Shown in pieces: positions 9,609-18,125 of a stretch of DNA of 64,000 bases (the first letter of the stretch is position 1; every line of letters begins with the position of its first letter). Under the pieces are notes generated by a model that saw only the letters and a list, made by a program, of their open reading frames with translations, was not told the DNA's origin and made no database searches. This DNA comes from Flavobacteriaceae bacterium (lineage in GTDB: Bacteria; Bacteroidota; Bacteroidia; Flavobacteriales; Flavobacteriaceae): contig JAKIUU010000013.1 in assembly GCA_021647405.1 (NCBI GenBank), forward strand, positions 3,078 through 67,077. Direction: 5' to 3'. Position numbers and translations under genes: made by a program.

Positions 9609-9638
9609 CAAATATATTTATTATTTTATTAAAAACAA
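9609..9638 (-). promoter_or_regulatory. Promoter of the porin-glnK-amt operon
   Basis: On the minus strand TTG (9638-9636) is followed after 19 bases by TATATTTG (9616-9609). This matches the Bacteroidota sigma consensus TTG-N19..21-TAnnTTTG well. It lies about 45 bases before the porin ATG. Confidence 0.7.
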
Positions 9639-9814
9639 GGGGGTGCTGCTTTAAAAAGCATTAAAAAATAACTATTGTATCAAAAAAAGAAGGGGTAAAA
9701 TGTAAAAAGTATAATAAAAGTAAATATAATATGTAAAAAATATGGGGTATTGATAAAATATATACTTTTATTTAAGATTCTTATAAATATGCATTTTATT
9801 AAAAAAAAATAAAA

Positions 9815-9841
9815 AAAGTCCATCCTTTAGGGATGGACTTT
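9815..9841 (-). terminator. Rho-independent terminator of the acyl-CoA dehydrogenase gene
   Basis: AAAGTCCATCC and GGATGGACTTT form a perfect 11-bp stem around a 5-base loop. On the minus strand a long T-run follows (complement of the A-tract 9801-9817). It lies 26 bases after the stop codon. Confidence 0.9.
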
Positions 9842-9867
9842 CGTTAAAAAAGATGTTTTACTTGAAA

Positions 9868-11010
9868 TTAGCCTTTTAGGACACCTCTGGATATGACAAT
9901 TTTTTGAATTTCGGAAGTGCCCTCATAAATTTGTGTAATTTTAGCATCGCGCATCAAGCGTTCTACATGGTATTCTTTCACAAAACCATAACCACCGTGA
10001 ATTTGAACAGCTTCTATTGTAACATTCATAGCTGTTTCGGCTGCGTGCAATTTGGCCATGGCACTGGCCATATCATAATTATTGCCTTGGTCTTTATCCC
10101 AAGCGGCTTTCATACACATGTGTCGCGCCGCCTCAATTTGTGTGGCCATATCGGCCAATTTAAAAGCAATGGCTTGGTGTCGGCTTATTTCTTTACCAAA
10201 AGCTTTGCGCTCTTTTGAATATTTCAAGGCCAATTCGTAGGCGCCTGAAGCTATGCCGAGTGCTTGAGCCGCAATACCGATACGGCCTCCCGACAGTGTT
10301 TTCATAGCAAAAGAAAAACCAAAACCATCAGCGCCAATGCGGTTTTCTTTAGGCACTTTAACATCGTTAAACATAAGTGAATGTGTATCGGAGCCACGAA
10401 TACCGAGTTTATTTTCTTTGGGGCCTACCACAAAACCTTCCATGTCCTTTTCTACAATAAGGGCATTAATACCGTGGTGTCCTTTTTCGGGATGTGTTTG
10501 GGCTATAATCAAATAAACACTGGCATTGCCACCGTTTGTTATCCAGTTTTTTGTACCGTTTACAAGGTAATGGTCTCCTTTGTCAATAGCAGTTGTTCTT
10601 TGCGAAGTGGCATCGCTACCTGCTTCGGGTTCACTTAAACAAAAGGCGCCTATAATTTTGCCGGTAGCTAAGGGTACTAAATATTTTTGTTTTTGGGCTT
10701 CGGTACCGTATTTTTCGAGCCCCCAACATACCAAAGAGTTGTTTACAGACACCACTACAGAGGCCGAAGCATCAATTTTAGAGAGTTCTTCCATAGCCAA
10801 CACATACGCTATGGTATCCATACCACCACCACCGTATTTAGGATCTACCATCATACCGAGGAACCCGAGTTCCCCCATTTTTTTGACTTGTTCGGCTGGA
10901 AATTGTTGTTTTTCGTCGCGTTCTATCACGCCAGGTAACAATTCGGTTTGGGCAAAATCACGTGCGGCATCGCGAATCATAATATGTTCTTCGGTAAGGC
11001 TAAAATCCAT
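9868..11010 (-). CDS. Acyl-CoA dehydrogenase (short-chain/butyryl type)
   Basis: FAD-dependent enzyme for the first step of acyl-CoA beta-oxidation, handing electrons to electron-transfer flavoprotein in the cytosol. 380 residues, the usual length. FAD/substrate motifs CLSEPEAGSDA and NGTKNWITNGG are visible, and the catalytic base is the Glu in IYEGTSEIQ near residue 363. The C-terminal half carries the expected helical FAD-binding part (RKAFG, MQIHGGYGF-like AVQIHGGYGF). Overall it looks like a short-chain or butyryl-CoA dehydrogenase; exact chain length cannot be read. It is single, with its own terminator, and divergent from anmK. Confidence 0.93.
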   Translation of the reverse strand: MDFSLTEEHIMIRDAARDFAQTELLPGVIERDEKQQFPAEQVKKMGELGFLGMMVDPKYGGGGMDTIAYVLAMEELSKIDASASVVVSVNNSLVCWGLEKYGTEAQKQKYLVPLATGKIIGAFCLSEPEAGSDATSQRTTAIDKGDHYLVNGTKNWITNGGNASVYLIIAQTHPEKGHHGINALIVEKDMEGFVVGPKENKLGIRGSDTHSLMFNDVKVPKENRIGADGFGFSFAMKTLSGGRIGIAAQALGIASGAYELALKYSKERKAFGKEISRHQAIAFKLADMATQIEAARHMCMKAAWDKDQGNNYDMASAMAKLHAAETAMNVTIEAVQIHGGYGFVKEYHVERLMRDAKITQIYEGTSEIQKIVISRGVLKG

Positions 11011-11038
11011 AATAATAAATTAAATTTTATTGGGAGTT

Positions 11039-11046
11039 CAAATGTA
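11039..11046 (-). promoter_or_regulatory. -7 element for the acyl-CoA dehydrogenase gene
   Basis: Minus strand 11046-11039 reads TACATTTG, matching TAnnTTTG, 29 bases before the ATG at 11010. No good -33 TTG at the right spacing; moderate support only. Confidence 0.4.
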
Positions 11047-11084
11047 CTAAAAATATCAAAATACTATTGTATTTTTACAGAATT

Positions 11085-12140
11085 ATGACACAGAAAATTT
11101 ACCGTGCTATTGGCGTGATGAGTGGGACTTCTTTAGACGGAATAGATTTAGCATATGTTAAATTTATTTCTAATAAGGTTTATGAATTTGAAATATTAGA
11201 AGCAGAAACGCTTAAATATTCAGAATATTGGAAAGAAACCTTGCAAACGGCATTTACCAAAAACAAGGGTAATTACAGCGATTTATCGGTTGAATACGGC
11301 CATTATTTAGGACATAAGATAAAGGCCTTTACAGAGAAAAATAACATACAAAACATCGATTTTGTCGCTTCGCATGGCCATACTATTTTTCATAGACCCG
11401 AGCGTGGTTTTACACTTCAAATTGGCGATGGCAAATCAATTGCTAAAATAACGGGTCATAAAGTTATTTGCGATTTTAGAAGCCAAGATGTTAAACTTGG
11501 TGGGCAAGGGGCGCCGTTGGTACCTGTTGGTGATGCGCTTTTGTTTTCAGATTATGATTATTGTCTCAATCTGGGCGGATTTTCTAATATTTCATTCAAC
11601 GAAACTGGTATAAGAAAAGCCTATGATATTTGTCCGGTTAATATTGTGTTAAACGCTTTGGTTAAACCTTTGGGGCTTGATTATGACGATGGCGGTAAAC
11701 TGGCTGCCAAAGGACAGTTAAACAAACAATTACTATCTGATTTAAATGGGCTTAATTTTTATAACAGTACAAACCCAAAATCTTTGGGTTATGAATTTGT
11801 GGTAGAGGTAATCAATCCTATTTTAAAAGCTTATAAATTACCTGTGGTTGATTTATTGCGCACTTTTACAGAACACATAGCGCAACAAATAGCTTCAAAA
11901 TTACAAACCAAAGGTCAAGTTTTAGTAACAGGAGGTGGGGCTTATAATACTTATTTGATAACGCGATTAAAAGCCTTGTGTGAATGTAAAATTATTATTC
12001 CCTCTAATAAAATAATTGATTTTAAAGAGGCCCTTATTTTTGCTTTTTTAGGACTGCGTCGCCTAGAAAACAAAGTCAATTGTTTAAAAAGTGTGACGGG
12101 GGCTAGTAAAGACCATGTTAGTGGAGAGGTTTGGGGCTAA
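11085..12140 (+). CDS. anmK: Anhydro-N-acetylmuramic acid kinase
   Basis: Opens the 1,6-anhydro ring of anhydro-MurNAc and phosphorylates it to MurNAc-6-P during peptidoglycan recycling. 351 residues from the ATG at 11085; the frame extends to a TTG at 11067, but family proteins begin close to the IGVMSGTSLDGID motif, which argues for the ATG. Other motifs: VASHGHTIFH, GDGKSIA, VICDFRSQDVKLGGQGAPLVP (read in two parts) and LVTGGGAYN near the C-terminus. It is divergent from the acyl-CoA dehydrogenase gene. It complements the hexosaminidase/NagB pair at 22-26 kb in amino-sugar metabolism. Confidence 0.95.
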   Translation: MTQKIYRAIGVMSGTSLDGIDLAYVKFISNKVYEFEILEAETLKYSEYWKETLQTAFTKNKGNYSDLSVEYGHYLGHKIKAFTEKNNIQNIDFVASHGHTIFHRPERGFTLQIGDGKSIAKITGHKVICDFRSQDVKLGGQGAPLVPVGDALLFSDYDYCLNLGGFSNISFNETGIRKAYDICPVNIVLNALVKPLGLDYDDGGKLAAKGQLNKQLLSDLNGLNFYNSTNPKSLGYEFVVEVINPILKAYKLPVVDLLRTFTEHIAQQIASKLQTKGQVLVTGGGAYNTYLITRLKALCECKIIIPSNKIIDFKEALIFAFLGLRRLENKVNCLKSVTGASKDHVSGEVWG

Positions 12141-12173
12141 AGGTAAAAGGTGTAAAGAGAAAAGTAAAAAAGC

Positions 12174-13433
12174 TTATTCAATTTTTATTTTAGGTCTGTT
12201 TTTTTCTACTTCGTTTATGAGTGCTTTTTTTACATCATTTTTTTTTGCATAAATAGGGAAGTTGTCAATTATTGTTTTAATCCTCCTTATTATTTCTTTT
12301 CTTTTTTTGATATTATACTTCTCTCCAATTACTAATAAATCAATATAATTAATATTTACTCTTTTATTATTAACTCTCATATTATGCCCATTAACCCACT
12401 CATTTGAACTATTATAAGAATAACAAAGATCGAAAGCAGGAGATAATGACCACTCTCCTGATTGATTCATCATGAACGAAAAATTTTTAGTATGATCATC
12501 ACAGTTATGTGCTAAAACATTAAATACCATCCGTTTAAATATTTCTATCATTGAATCTTGTCCTAATCCTAATTTGCGTGCAGTAGTAAAATAATGGTCG
12601 TATGAATATTCGCCTATTTTATTATAGTCGATTCCAAGTATGCCACAAAGGGAATGGATGTGTATTTTTTCACCATTTTGATTGCAATCAAACCGCTTTG
12701 TTAGAAAATGAATTTTATTATATAATTGGCATTCAGCCATATTGATTTCACACTTTTTTGCCATTTGCGCATACGTATATTCTAACCTTCCGAACCCACT
12801 AGGTTCTCTTAGTTTATCTTCATTAGCACCATCAATTTTAATTAGATAATATTCATATTCTTTGCCTTGATTAATTTGACCTGATTTTATTGTTCCATCT
12901 ATTTTATTTATAGCTATTAATGCTTTAGCTCTAGCGCCGCCCGCAGATGTTCCAATATGAAGAATTTGCAATAATGCTTTTTTATCTTCAAGGTTCGTAT
13001 TAAGAACTTCTTTGCCTTTAGAGGCAAGGATAGATATTTTTTCAATTTCTTGTAGGGTTATCGCATCATTACTTTGATTGGTTTTAGTGGCTGGTCTAAA
13101 TTCTAAAGCGCCCATTCCTCGAGATCCAATGTATTGTAGTTTAACAAATATGTCAATATCTTTTTCTGTTAATCCTTTTTCATTAAAATAAGTTTTAAGA
13201 AGATTGTTTCCAAAACGATCAGGTAAGGAATCATAAATTACACCTGGAATACTTCCAGTTTCTTTCCAATCGGGTTCATTGAGAAATACCTCTTTCCCAT
13301 CAACTGGTAGATTGATTGGAGATATGTCTAAACCCAATTTTTTAAAATTTGAATCATATTGGAATGCAATGCCCTGATTTGTTTTGACAAGCGCTCCAAC
13401 ATAATGATTCCATAAATAAACATTTATTCCCAT
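12174..13433 (-). CDS. hipA: HipA-family serine/threonine kinase toxin
   Basis: HipA-type kinase, 419 residues, of a type II toxin-antitoxin module. The N-terminal HipA domain shows YDSLPDRFGNNLL near residues 65-80; the core shows GTSAGGARAKALI near 165, the catalytic loop HNCDDHTKNFS with Asp312, and a metal-binding SPAFDLCYS about 20 residues later. All key kinase residues appear intact, so it is probably active. E. coli HipA phosphorylates glutamyl-tRNA synthetase; the target here is unknown. Its ATG follows the hipB stop with no gap. Together with the neighbouring broken genes it makes up an accessory islet. Confidence 0.9.
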   Translation of the reverse strand: MGINVYLWNHYVGALVKTNQGIAFQYDSNFKKLGLDISPINLPVDGKEVFLNEPDWKETGSIPGVIYDSLPDRFGNNLLKTYFNEKGLTEKDIDIFVKLQYIGSRGMGALEFRPATKTNQSNDAITLQEIEKISILASKGKEVLNTNLEDKKALLQILHIGTSAGGARAKALIAINKIDGTIKSGQINQGKEYEYYLIKIDGANEDKLREPSGFGRLEYTYAQMAKKCEINMAECQLYNKIHFLTKRFDCNQNGEKIHIHSLCGILGIDYNKIGEYSYDHYFTTARKLGLGQDSMIEIFKRMVFNVLAHNCDDHTKNFSFMMNQSGEWSLSPAFDLCYSYNSSNEWVNGHNMRVNNKRVNINYIDLLVIGEKYNIKKRKEIIRRIKTIIDNFPIYAKKNDVKKALINEVEKNRPKIKIE

Positions 13434-13736
13434 TTATTCCCTCACTCTTTTCCTTTTGTTTTTTTCTATTTTCATCATTTTAATGGGGCTAATTGTAGGT
13501 AATTGTGGGATAAGTTCGTTAAGATTATTAATTAGCTTTAACACCCGAAGTATTTCAATCAAAGTTTTGAGAGAAATATTTTTTTCACCTCGTTCAAACC
13601 CTATAATAGTTCTAATACTTACACCACTTTTTTGTGATAATTTTTTTGAAGATAGATTTTGGTTAAGGCGGTGTTCCCTTAATTTCTTACCGAGATCTGC
13701 TAGTATATCTTGATTTAATAATATATCGTATTTCAT
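13434..13736 (-). CDS. hipB: HipB-like XRE-family antitoxin and repressor
   Basis: 100-residue helix-turn-helix protein. Residues about 15-70 form an XRE domain (LGKKLREHRLNQNLSSKKLSQ... SGVSIRTIIGFERGEKNISLKTLIEIL); the C-terminus is basic. The gene ends in TAA directly abutting the ATG of hipA, so the two are coupled. An array of TATATTGC/GGCAATATA half-sites begins five bases upstream of its start, as expected for autorepression. The role is the known HipB one: DNA-binding antitoxin that neutralises HipA and represses the operon. Confidence 0.88.
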   Translation of the reverse strand: MKYDILLNQDILADLGKKLREHRLNQNLSSKKLSQKSGVSIRTIIGFERGEKNISLKTLIEILRVLKLINNLNELIPQLPTISPIKMMKIEKNKRKRVRE

Positions 13737-13740
13737 GAAT

Positions 13741-13788
13741 TATATTGCTTGTTATGGCAAATATAATGCTTTTCAGGCAATATATTGC
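13741..13788 (-). promoter_or_regulatory. hipBA operator array
   Basis: Alternating half-sites, read on the plus strand: TATATTGC (13741-13748), GGCAAATATA (13756-13765), TATAATGC (13762-13769), GGCAATATA (13776-13784) and ATATTGC (13782-13788). They build two imperfect inverted repeats about 21 bases apart plus part of a third, directly before hipB. This is the layout expected for cooperative HipB binding. Confidence 0.65.
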
Positions 13789-13953
13789 GTTTTTTGATAT
13801 TTAAAAAAAATGATTTCTACCTTATCATATTCAAACAAGTGATGTCTTAACAAGTAGAAAATAAAATTGTAACTTTTTACAGATTGTAAATCCGCGTTAT
13901 TGGAACCATAGTTCTGGAGAAATATTTTTAGCGTGATGAATTATTACTAAGTA

Positions 13954-14115
13954 TTAATATGTTGTATTAAAAATACGCTGAATCATAAGTATTGCTTTTC
14001 TCAAAAGTAGTCCAATTTTGAAAGATTCAAAATCTCTGTCAAGTTGGTTTCTTCTTTCAGTTCCTTTTTTACCGTAAACGGTATTTTTTATTTCTTTCCA
14101 AGTTTTAGTTTCCAT
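13954..14115 (-). pseudogene. Truncated XRE-type antitoxin remnant
   Basis: An open frame of 53 codons from an ATG at 14115 starts METKTWKEIKNTVYGKKGTE and continues through DRDFESFKIGLLLRKA. That matches, from memory, the N-terminal half of HigA-like antitoxins of Bacteroidota (MKTW..IK..YG.KGT.ERD.LE...ALRIGLLIRQA). The HTH domain that should follow is missing: after RKA come 13 unrelated residues and a stop. I see no intact toxin partner. It is probably a decayed toxin-antitoxin gene. Confidence 0.55.
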
Positions 14116-14168
14116 TGTTCTTAACAATATTTCTTTACTTTTATAAGTTGTTATGCACTGGCAAATCA

Positions 14169-15020
14169 TTATTGTTTGTAAGTTAATAACATTGGAGTTG
14201 AAATTCCGCCATATTTTTTCCATTTCGCTTGAGCTCCGTACTTATAATAATGTGTTGAACTAATTGATGGAATTATTATAGGTAAACTCAATTTATTTCC
14301 ATCTTTAGATGTGTTAATCCATTCAACGGTGATTATTATATCTTGTTTTATTTTTAAATTATAATCTATTAAGTTTACCTTAATCCAGCCCTTAAAATAA
14401 TTATCAACATTTACTAAAATGTTTGAATCGTTCAATTTATTTCCAGGTCTTTTATTTTCAATAGAGTAAATATTTAATCTAAACTTTAAGTTTTTAAAAT
14501 TACTTTCTATTAAATAGAATTGAAAATTTTCAAGAATACTTGCCTTTCTACTTCCTAGTGAAAATTTTCTTCCAATTTCAGAGCCTAAATTTAAATTTTT
14601 TATACTTGGTATAGCAAAGTATACTTTATTTTTAGAGTTTATTCTTTTCTTCCCTTGTGTATATGTTTTAAGTTTTCTTGAAGTTATGGTTATTTCTTTT
14701 AATTTTTCTGTATTATCTTCTAAAGATATCTTAATCTCATTTGACTTACCGTTCAATAAATCTTTAATTAAAAATTCTTTTGACTTATATCCTAAACAGG
14801 ATATTTTTAATGTGTCTTGTATATAATAGTTGTTAATATTTAATGAAAATTCTCCATTTTCATTTGAGACAGTTCCTAATGGTTTATTCAATATTCCAAT
14901 GTTAGCGTATGTAATTGGGTTATTAGAGTTATAAATTATAACTCATTTTAAATCAGTCCCTTGTGAATATAAAAAAACAAAATTTAGACTTGTTATAATT
15001 ATTAATAAAATCTTCTTCAT
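14169..15020 (-). pseudogene. Carboxypeptidase-regulatory-like surface protein, broken by an in-frame stop
   Basis: An ATG at 15020 opens a signal peptide (MKKILLIIITSLNFVFLYSQ) but codon 26 is TGA (14945-14943). The same frame then continues for about 258 codons to a stop at 14169, beginning with a carboxypeptidase-D-like regulatory fold (YANIGILNKPLGTVSNENGE, LKISCLGYKSKEF) and an unrecognised C-terminal beta-rich part. The downstream section has no good ATG of its own; its first possible start is a TTG. The simplest reading is one inactivated gene for an exported protein; a sequencing error is the alternative. It belongs to the accessory islet. Confidence 0.7.
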
Positions 15021-15146
15021 AAAATATTTTTTGAAATCCGTTTACACATAACTCATTTTATCCTAACAAATGATAACTATTTATCAGTTTAAATGGCGTT
15101 TGTTTAACAACTAAAATCAGCACTTTGAACACAGTGGATAGATGTG

Positions 15147-16475
15147 CTAAGCATAGTCGGAATTAAACTGTTTAAGTCTATATTCTAAATCTTTAAATTG
15201 AGAAGTATTGGTTTGCGAGACACAAGCACGTAAACCTTCGGTATGTTCGCTGCCAGTTATACCCAAGCCAATACCCGAAATACCATAATAAAGGAGGCGT
15301 TCTAACAATTCATCTCCCCTCATGCTTTTATAAGAAAATGTAAAATAAAAACCATCGGCAAGGGGTTTATCTTCGTCTTTGTTATACACAATAGTAAAGC
15401 CATTATCTGTAAAGAGTTTCTTCATTATTTTGGCACGGTCACCGTATACTTTTACAGCTGCAACAAAATTAAAAGTACCATCGTTAACCGCTTTCAACAT
15501 AGCGGCTAAACCGTATTGTGCAGAGTGGGTTACCCCCGATGATAGGGCGTATAGCACTTTATAAATCAGATTATAACCAAATTTAGAATTGCCAAATTCA
15601 GTAGCCAACGCGGGGTATTCTTTAGAGAATAAAATATCGCTAATAACCATCATACCTACCCTTTGTCCGGCATACGAAAAAGCTTTAGAACTCGAAATAA
15701 GCAATATCCAATTGTCTGTAAAATGGGCCACGGTGGGTTGGTAAGGTACCACACCTGGTTTGGAATAGTCTTTGCGAAAATCCATGGCAAAATAAGCCAT
15801 ATCTTCTATTACCACCACGCCGTATTTTTGAGCAAGAGTTCCAATTATTTCCAATTCTTTATCGCTAAAGCAAATCCACGATGGGTTGTTGGGGTTTGAA
15901 TATAAAATGGTAGATATATTCCCTCTAGATAAATAGGATTCTAATTTGTCTTTAAGGGCAACCCCACGGTAATTGTACACATCAAAGGTTTCGTATTTTT
16001 GATTTAAGACTTCTAATTGTTGTTTTTGAACCGGAAACCCAGGGTCTATAAACAGAACAGTATCCTTTTTGCGGCTTAATTTATTGAGCATTAAAAAAGC
16101 TGCAAAACCGCCTTGCATAGAGCCCACTGTAGGAATACAGACTTTAGGACTCACTGAGATGTTTAAAAAGTTTTTAACAAAGCGCGCTATCTCGGGTTTA
16201 AGAGAAGCAATACCGTCAATCATAGGGTATTTAGAGGCCACACCCTTTTTTAAGGCTTCAATTTCGGCTGCTGTGCCAATCTCTGGAGGGGCTAATCCTG
16301 GAACCCCCATCTCCATACGGATGTATTTTTCACCTGTTTCATTTTCAATGCTGTTAACCAAACTAACAAGCTCTCTAATAGAAGCTTTGCCAATATTTTT
16401 AATACCCGAAGCTTTTATTTTTGAAGCGACAACAGTGGCTTTTATGGGGGTGTTTTGGCTGCTTAAGTCTATCAT
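15147..16475 (-). CDS. PLP-dependent aminotransferase, class I/II
   Basis: 442-residue fold-type I aminotransferase. The PLP lysine lies in LISSSKAFSYAGQRVG near residue 263, and the NPNNPSW motif near 195 with DMAYFAMDF after it are typical. The N-terminal part (KIKASGIKNIGKASIRELV) is about 40 residues longer than in AspC. Substrates cannot be read from sequence; aspartate, aromatic or branched amino acids are all possible. It is single, between the accessory islet and nhaD, and has no visible operon partner. Confidence 0.88.
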   Translation of the reverse strand: MIDLSSQNTPIKATVVASKIKASGIKNIGKASIRELVSLVNSIENETGEKYIRMEMGVPGLAPPEIGTAAEIEALKKGVASKYPMIDGIASLKPEIARFVKNFLNISVSPKVCIPTVGSMQGGFAAFLMLNKLSRKKDTVLFIDPGFPVQKQQLEVLNQKYETFDVYNYRGVALKDKLESYLSRGNISTILYSNPNNPSWICFSDKELEIIGTLAQKYGVVVIEDMAYFAMDFRKDYSKPGVVPYQPTVAHFTDNWILLISSSKAFSYAGQRVGMMVISDILFSKEYPALATEFGNSKFGYNLIYKVLYALSSGVTHSAQYGLAAMLKAVNDGTFNFVAAVKVYGDRAKIMKKLFTDNGFTIVYNKDEDKPLADGFYFTFSYKSMRGDELLERLLYYGISGIGLGITGSEHTEGLRACVSQTNTSQFKDLEYRLKQFNSDYA

Positions 16476-16660
16476 AAAAATCTTACTTTTTAAGATGTGA
16501 AATTACGCAAAGTTTTTAAACCATATGCTATAAAACAGACTTAGGGTAGGATGCTTTTGGTTAAAATATTAGTTCTTTAAAAAAAACATAAAGTGTCTCT
16601 TGTATTTAAAGGGTTTAAAAAATAAATTTTTATATATTTAGCAAATTTTAAAATTGAATT

Positions 16661-18058
16661 ATGACAGCGGTAATCATCCTCATTTTCGTACTCGGTTATT
16701 TAACCATAACCTTAGAACATCCTTTAAAATTAGACAAAACAGTACCCGCCCTTTTAATGGCGGCCATAATGTGGGCGCTCTTGGCGATAGGTTTCCATCA
16801 GGGATGGTTTAGCTTAATTGATGGTCACGAAAGCGTTTTTAAAGCAGTGGACGGCATGGTTGGTACCGAAGCCGAAGAAGGTTTCCACAATTTATTGCTA
16901 CATCATTTGGGTAAAACATCTGAAATATTGGTGTTTTTAATCGGTGCGATGACCATTGTAGAAATAATAGACTTACACCGCGGATTTGAAATATTAAAAA
17001 GTTGGGTGCACACCAAAAACAAGACACGCCTCCTTTGGATTATTACTATTTTGGCATTTTTCTTATCGGCTGTCATCGATAATTTAACGGCTACTATTGT
17101 GCTAGTTACCTTGTTAAGGAAGTTGGTTCAAGACAAAAAAGAACGTATTTGGTATGCTGGACTCATAATAATTGCTGCTAATGCTGGCGGTGCATGGTCG
17201 CCTATAGGTGATGTTACAACCACCATGTTGTGGATTGGCAAACGTGTCTCTGCAGCGCATTTGGTAGAGCGTTTGTTTTTACCTTCAATTGTCAATTTAG
17301 TGGTGCCAGTTTTCTTAGCTAGTAAATTTTTACCTGTCTTTAAAGGCAATCTTAGTGTTGTTGGCAATGAGGAAGATAATGCAGAAAACAACAAACTATT
17401 AAGTAGCCAAACCATGCTCTTTTTAGGTTTGGGTATGATTCTTTTTGTGCCTGTTTTTAAAACCGTAACCCATTTACCTCCTTATTTGGGTATGATGTTA
17501 GGACTTGGTGTTGTGTGGTTGGTATCTGAGTTTATTCACCCTGAAGAGGATTTTACCGACGAGCGCAAACATTTGTATTCGGCCCATCAGGCACTGTCTC
17601 GGATAGAAATGTCGAGTATCCTCTTTTTCTTAGGTATTTTGATGGCTGTGGCTGCCTTAGAAGCCTTGGTTTATGGCACGGTAATGGTTGACGGACAAGC
17701 CACTTCTGTTGGTACTTTACGTTATTTGGCTGAAATTTTAAGTCAGGCCATTCCAAATCAAGATATTGTTATATCCTTATTGGGTGTTTTGTCTGCCATT
17801 ATTGATAATGTACCTTTAGTAGCTGCGTCAATGGGTATGTACAATGCGCCAATGGATGCCAGTATTTGGCACCTTATTGCTTATGCCGCTGGAACAGGGG
17901 GCAGTATGCTCATAATAGGTTCTGCTGCTGGTGTAGCTGCTATGGGCATGGAAAAAATTGACTTTATTTGGTATATGAAAAAGATTTCTTGGTTGGCGGT
18001 AGTCGGCTATATAATGGGCTATATTTTACTGTTGTTTATGGAGTCGTTGAAGTTTTAA
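16661..18058 (+). CDS. nhaD: Na+/H+ antiporter NhaD
   Basis: Inner-membrane sodium/proton antiporter of the NhaD branch of the ion-transporter superfamily, 465 residues with about 12 hydrophobic segments. Diagnostic pieces are FFLSAVIDNLTATIVLVTLL near residue 130, NAGGAWSPIGDVTTTMLW near 180, LSAIIDNVPLVAASMGMY near 380 and AGTGGSMLIIGSAAGVAAMG near 415. The two Asp-Asn pairs in the half-repeats are the expected ion-binding residues. Marine and halotolerant flavobacteria usually carry this gene. It is followed after 67 bases by exbB and may be transcribed with it. Confidence 0.95.
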   Translation: MTAVIILIFVLGYLTITLEHPLKLDKTVPALLMAAIMWALLAIGFHQGWFSLIDGHESVFKAVDGMVGTEAEEGFHNLLLHHLGKTSEILVFLIGAMTIVEIIDLHRGFEILKSWVHTKNKTRLLWIITILAFFLSAVIDNLTATIVLVTLLRKLVQDKKERIWYAGLIIIAANAGGAWSPIGDVTTTMLWIGKRVSAAHLVERLFLPSIVNLVVPVFLASKFLPVFKGNLSVVGNEEDNAENNKLLSSQTMLFLGLGMILFVPVFKTVTHLPPYLGMMLGLGVVWLVSEFIHPEEDFTDERKHLYSAHQALSRIEMSSILFFLGILMAVAALEALVYGTVMVDGQATSVGTLRYLAEILSQAIPNQDIVISLLGVLSAIIDNVPLVAASMGMYNAPMDASIWHLIAYAAGTGGSMLIIGSAAGVAAMGMEKIDFIWYMKKISWLAVVGYIMGYILLLFMESLKF

Positions 18059-18125
18059 GATAATCTTCACAATTTAAAATCATTTTTATCGTTTTTTCGA
18101 TATAACCCAAAAGAACCAAATTGCC

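Larger units (their letters stand above)
9565..9867. other. Intergenic region upstream of the porin-glnK-amt operon
   Basis: About 300 bases without a gene. It holds the operon promoter (9609-9638), two GGGGTA motifs (9692-9697 and 9744-9749) that recur before the other glnK-amt operon, and the terminator of the acyl-CoA dehydrogenase gene (9815-9841). The rest is very A/T-rich with no open frame. Confidence 0.7.

Noticed and set aside
14116..14168. GCCAGTGCATAACAAC stretch considered as an integron attC-like site
   Set aside because: No paired R/L boxes or imperfect stem of attC form could be drawn; chance similarity is likely.
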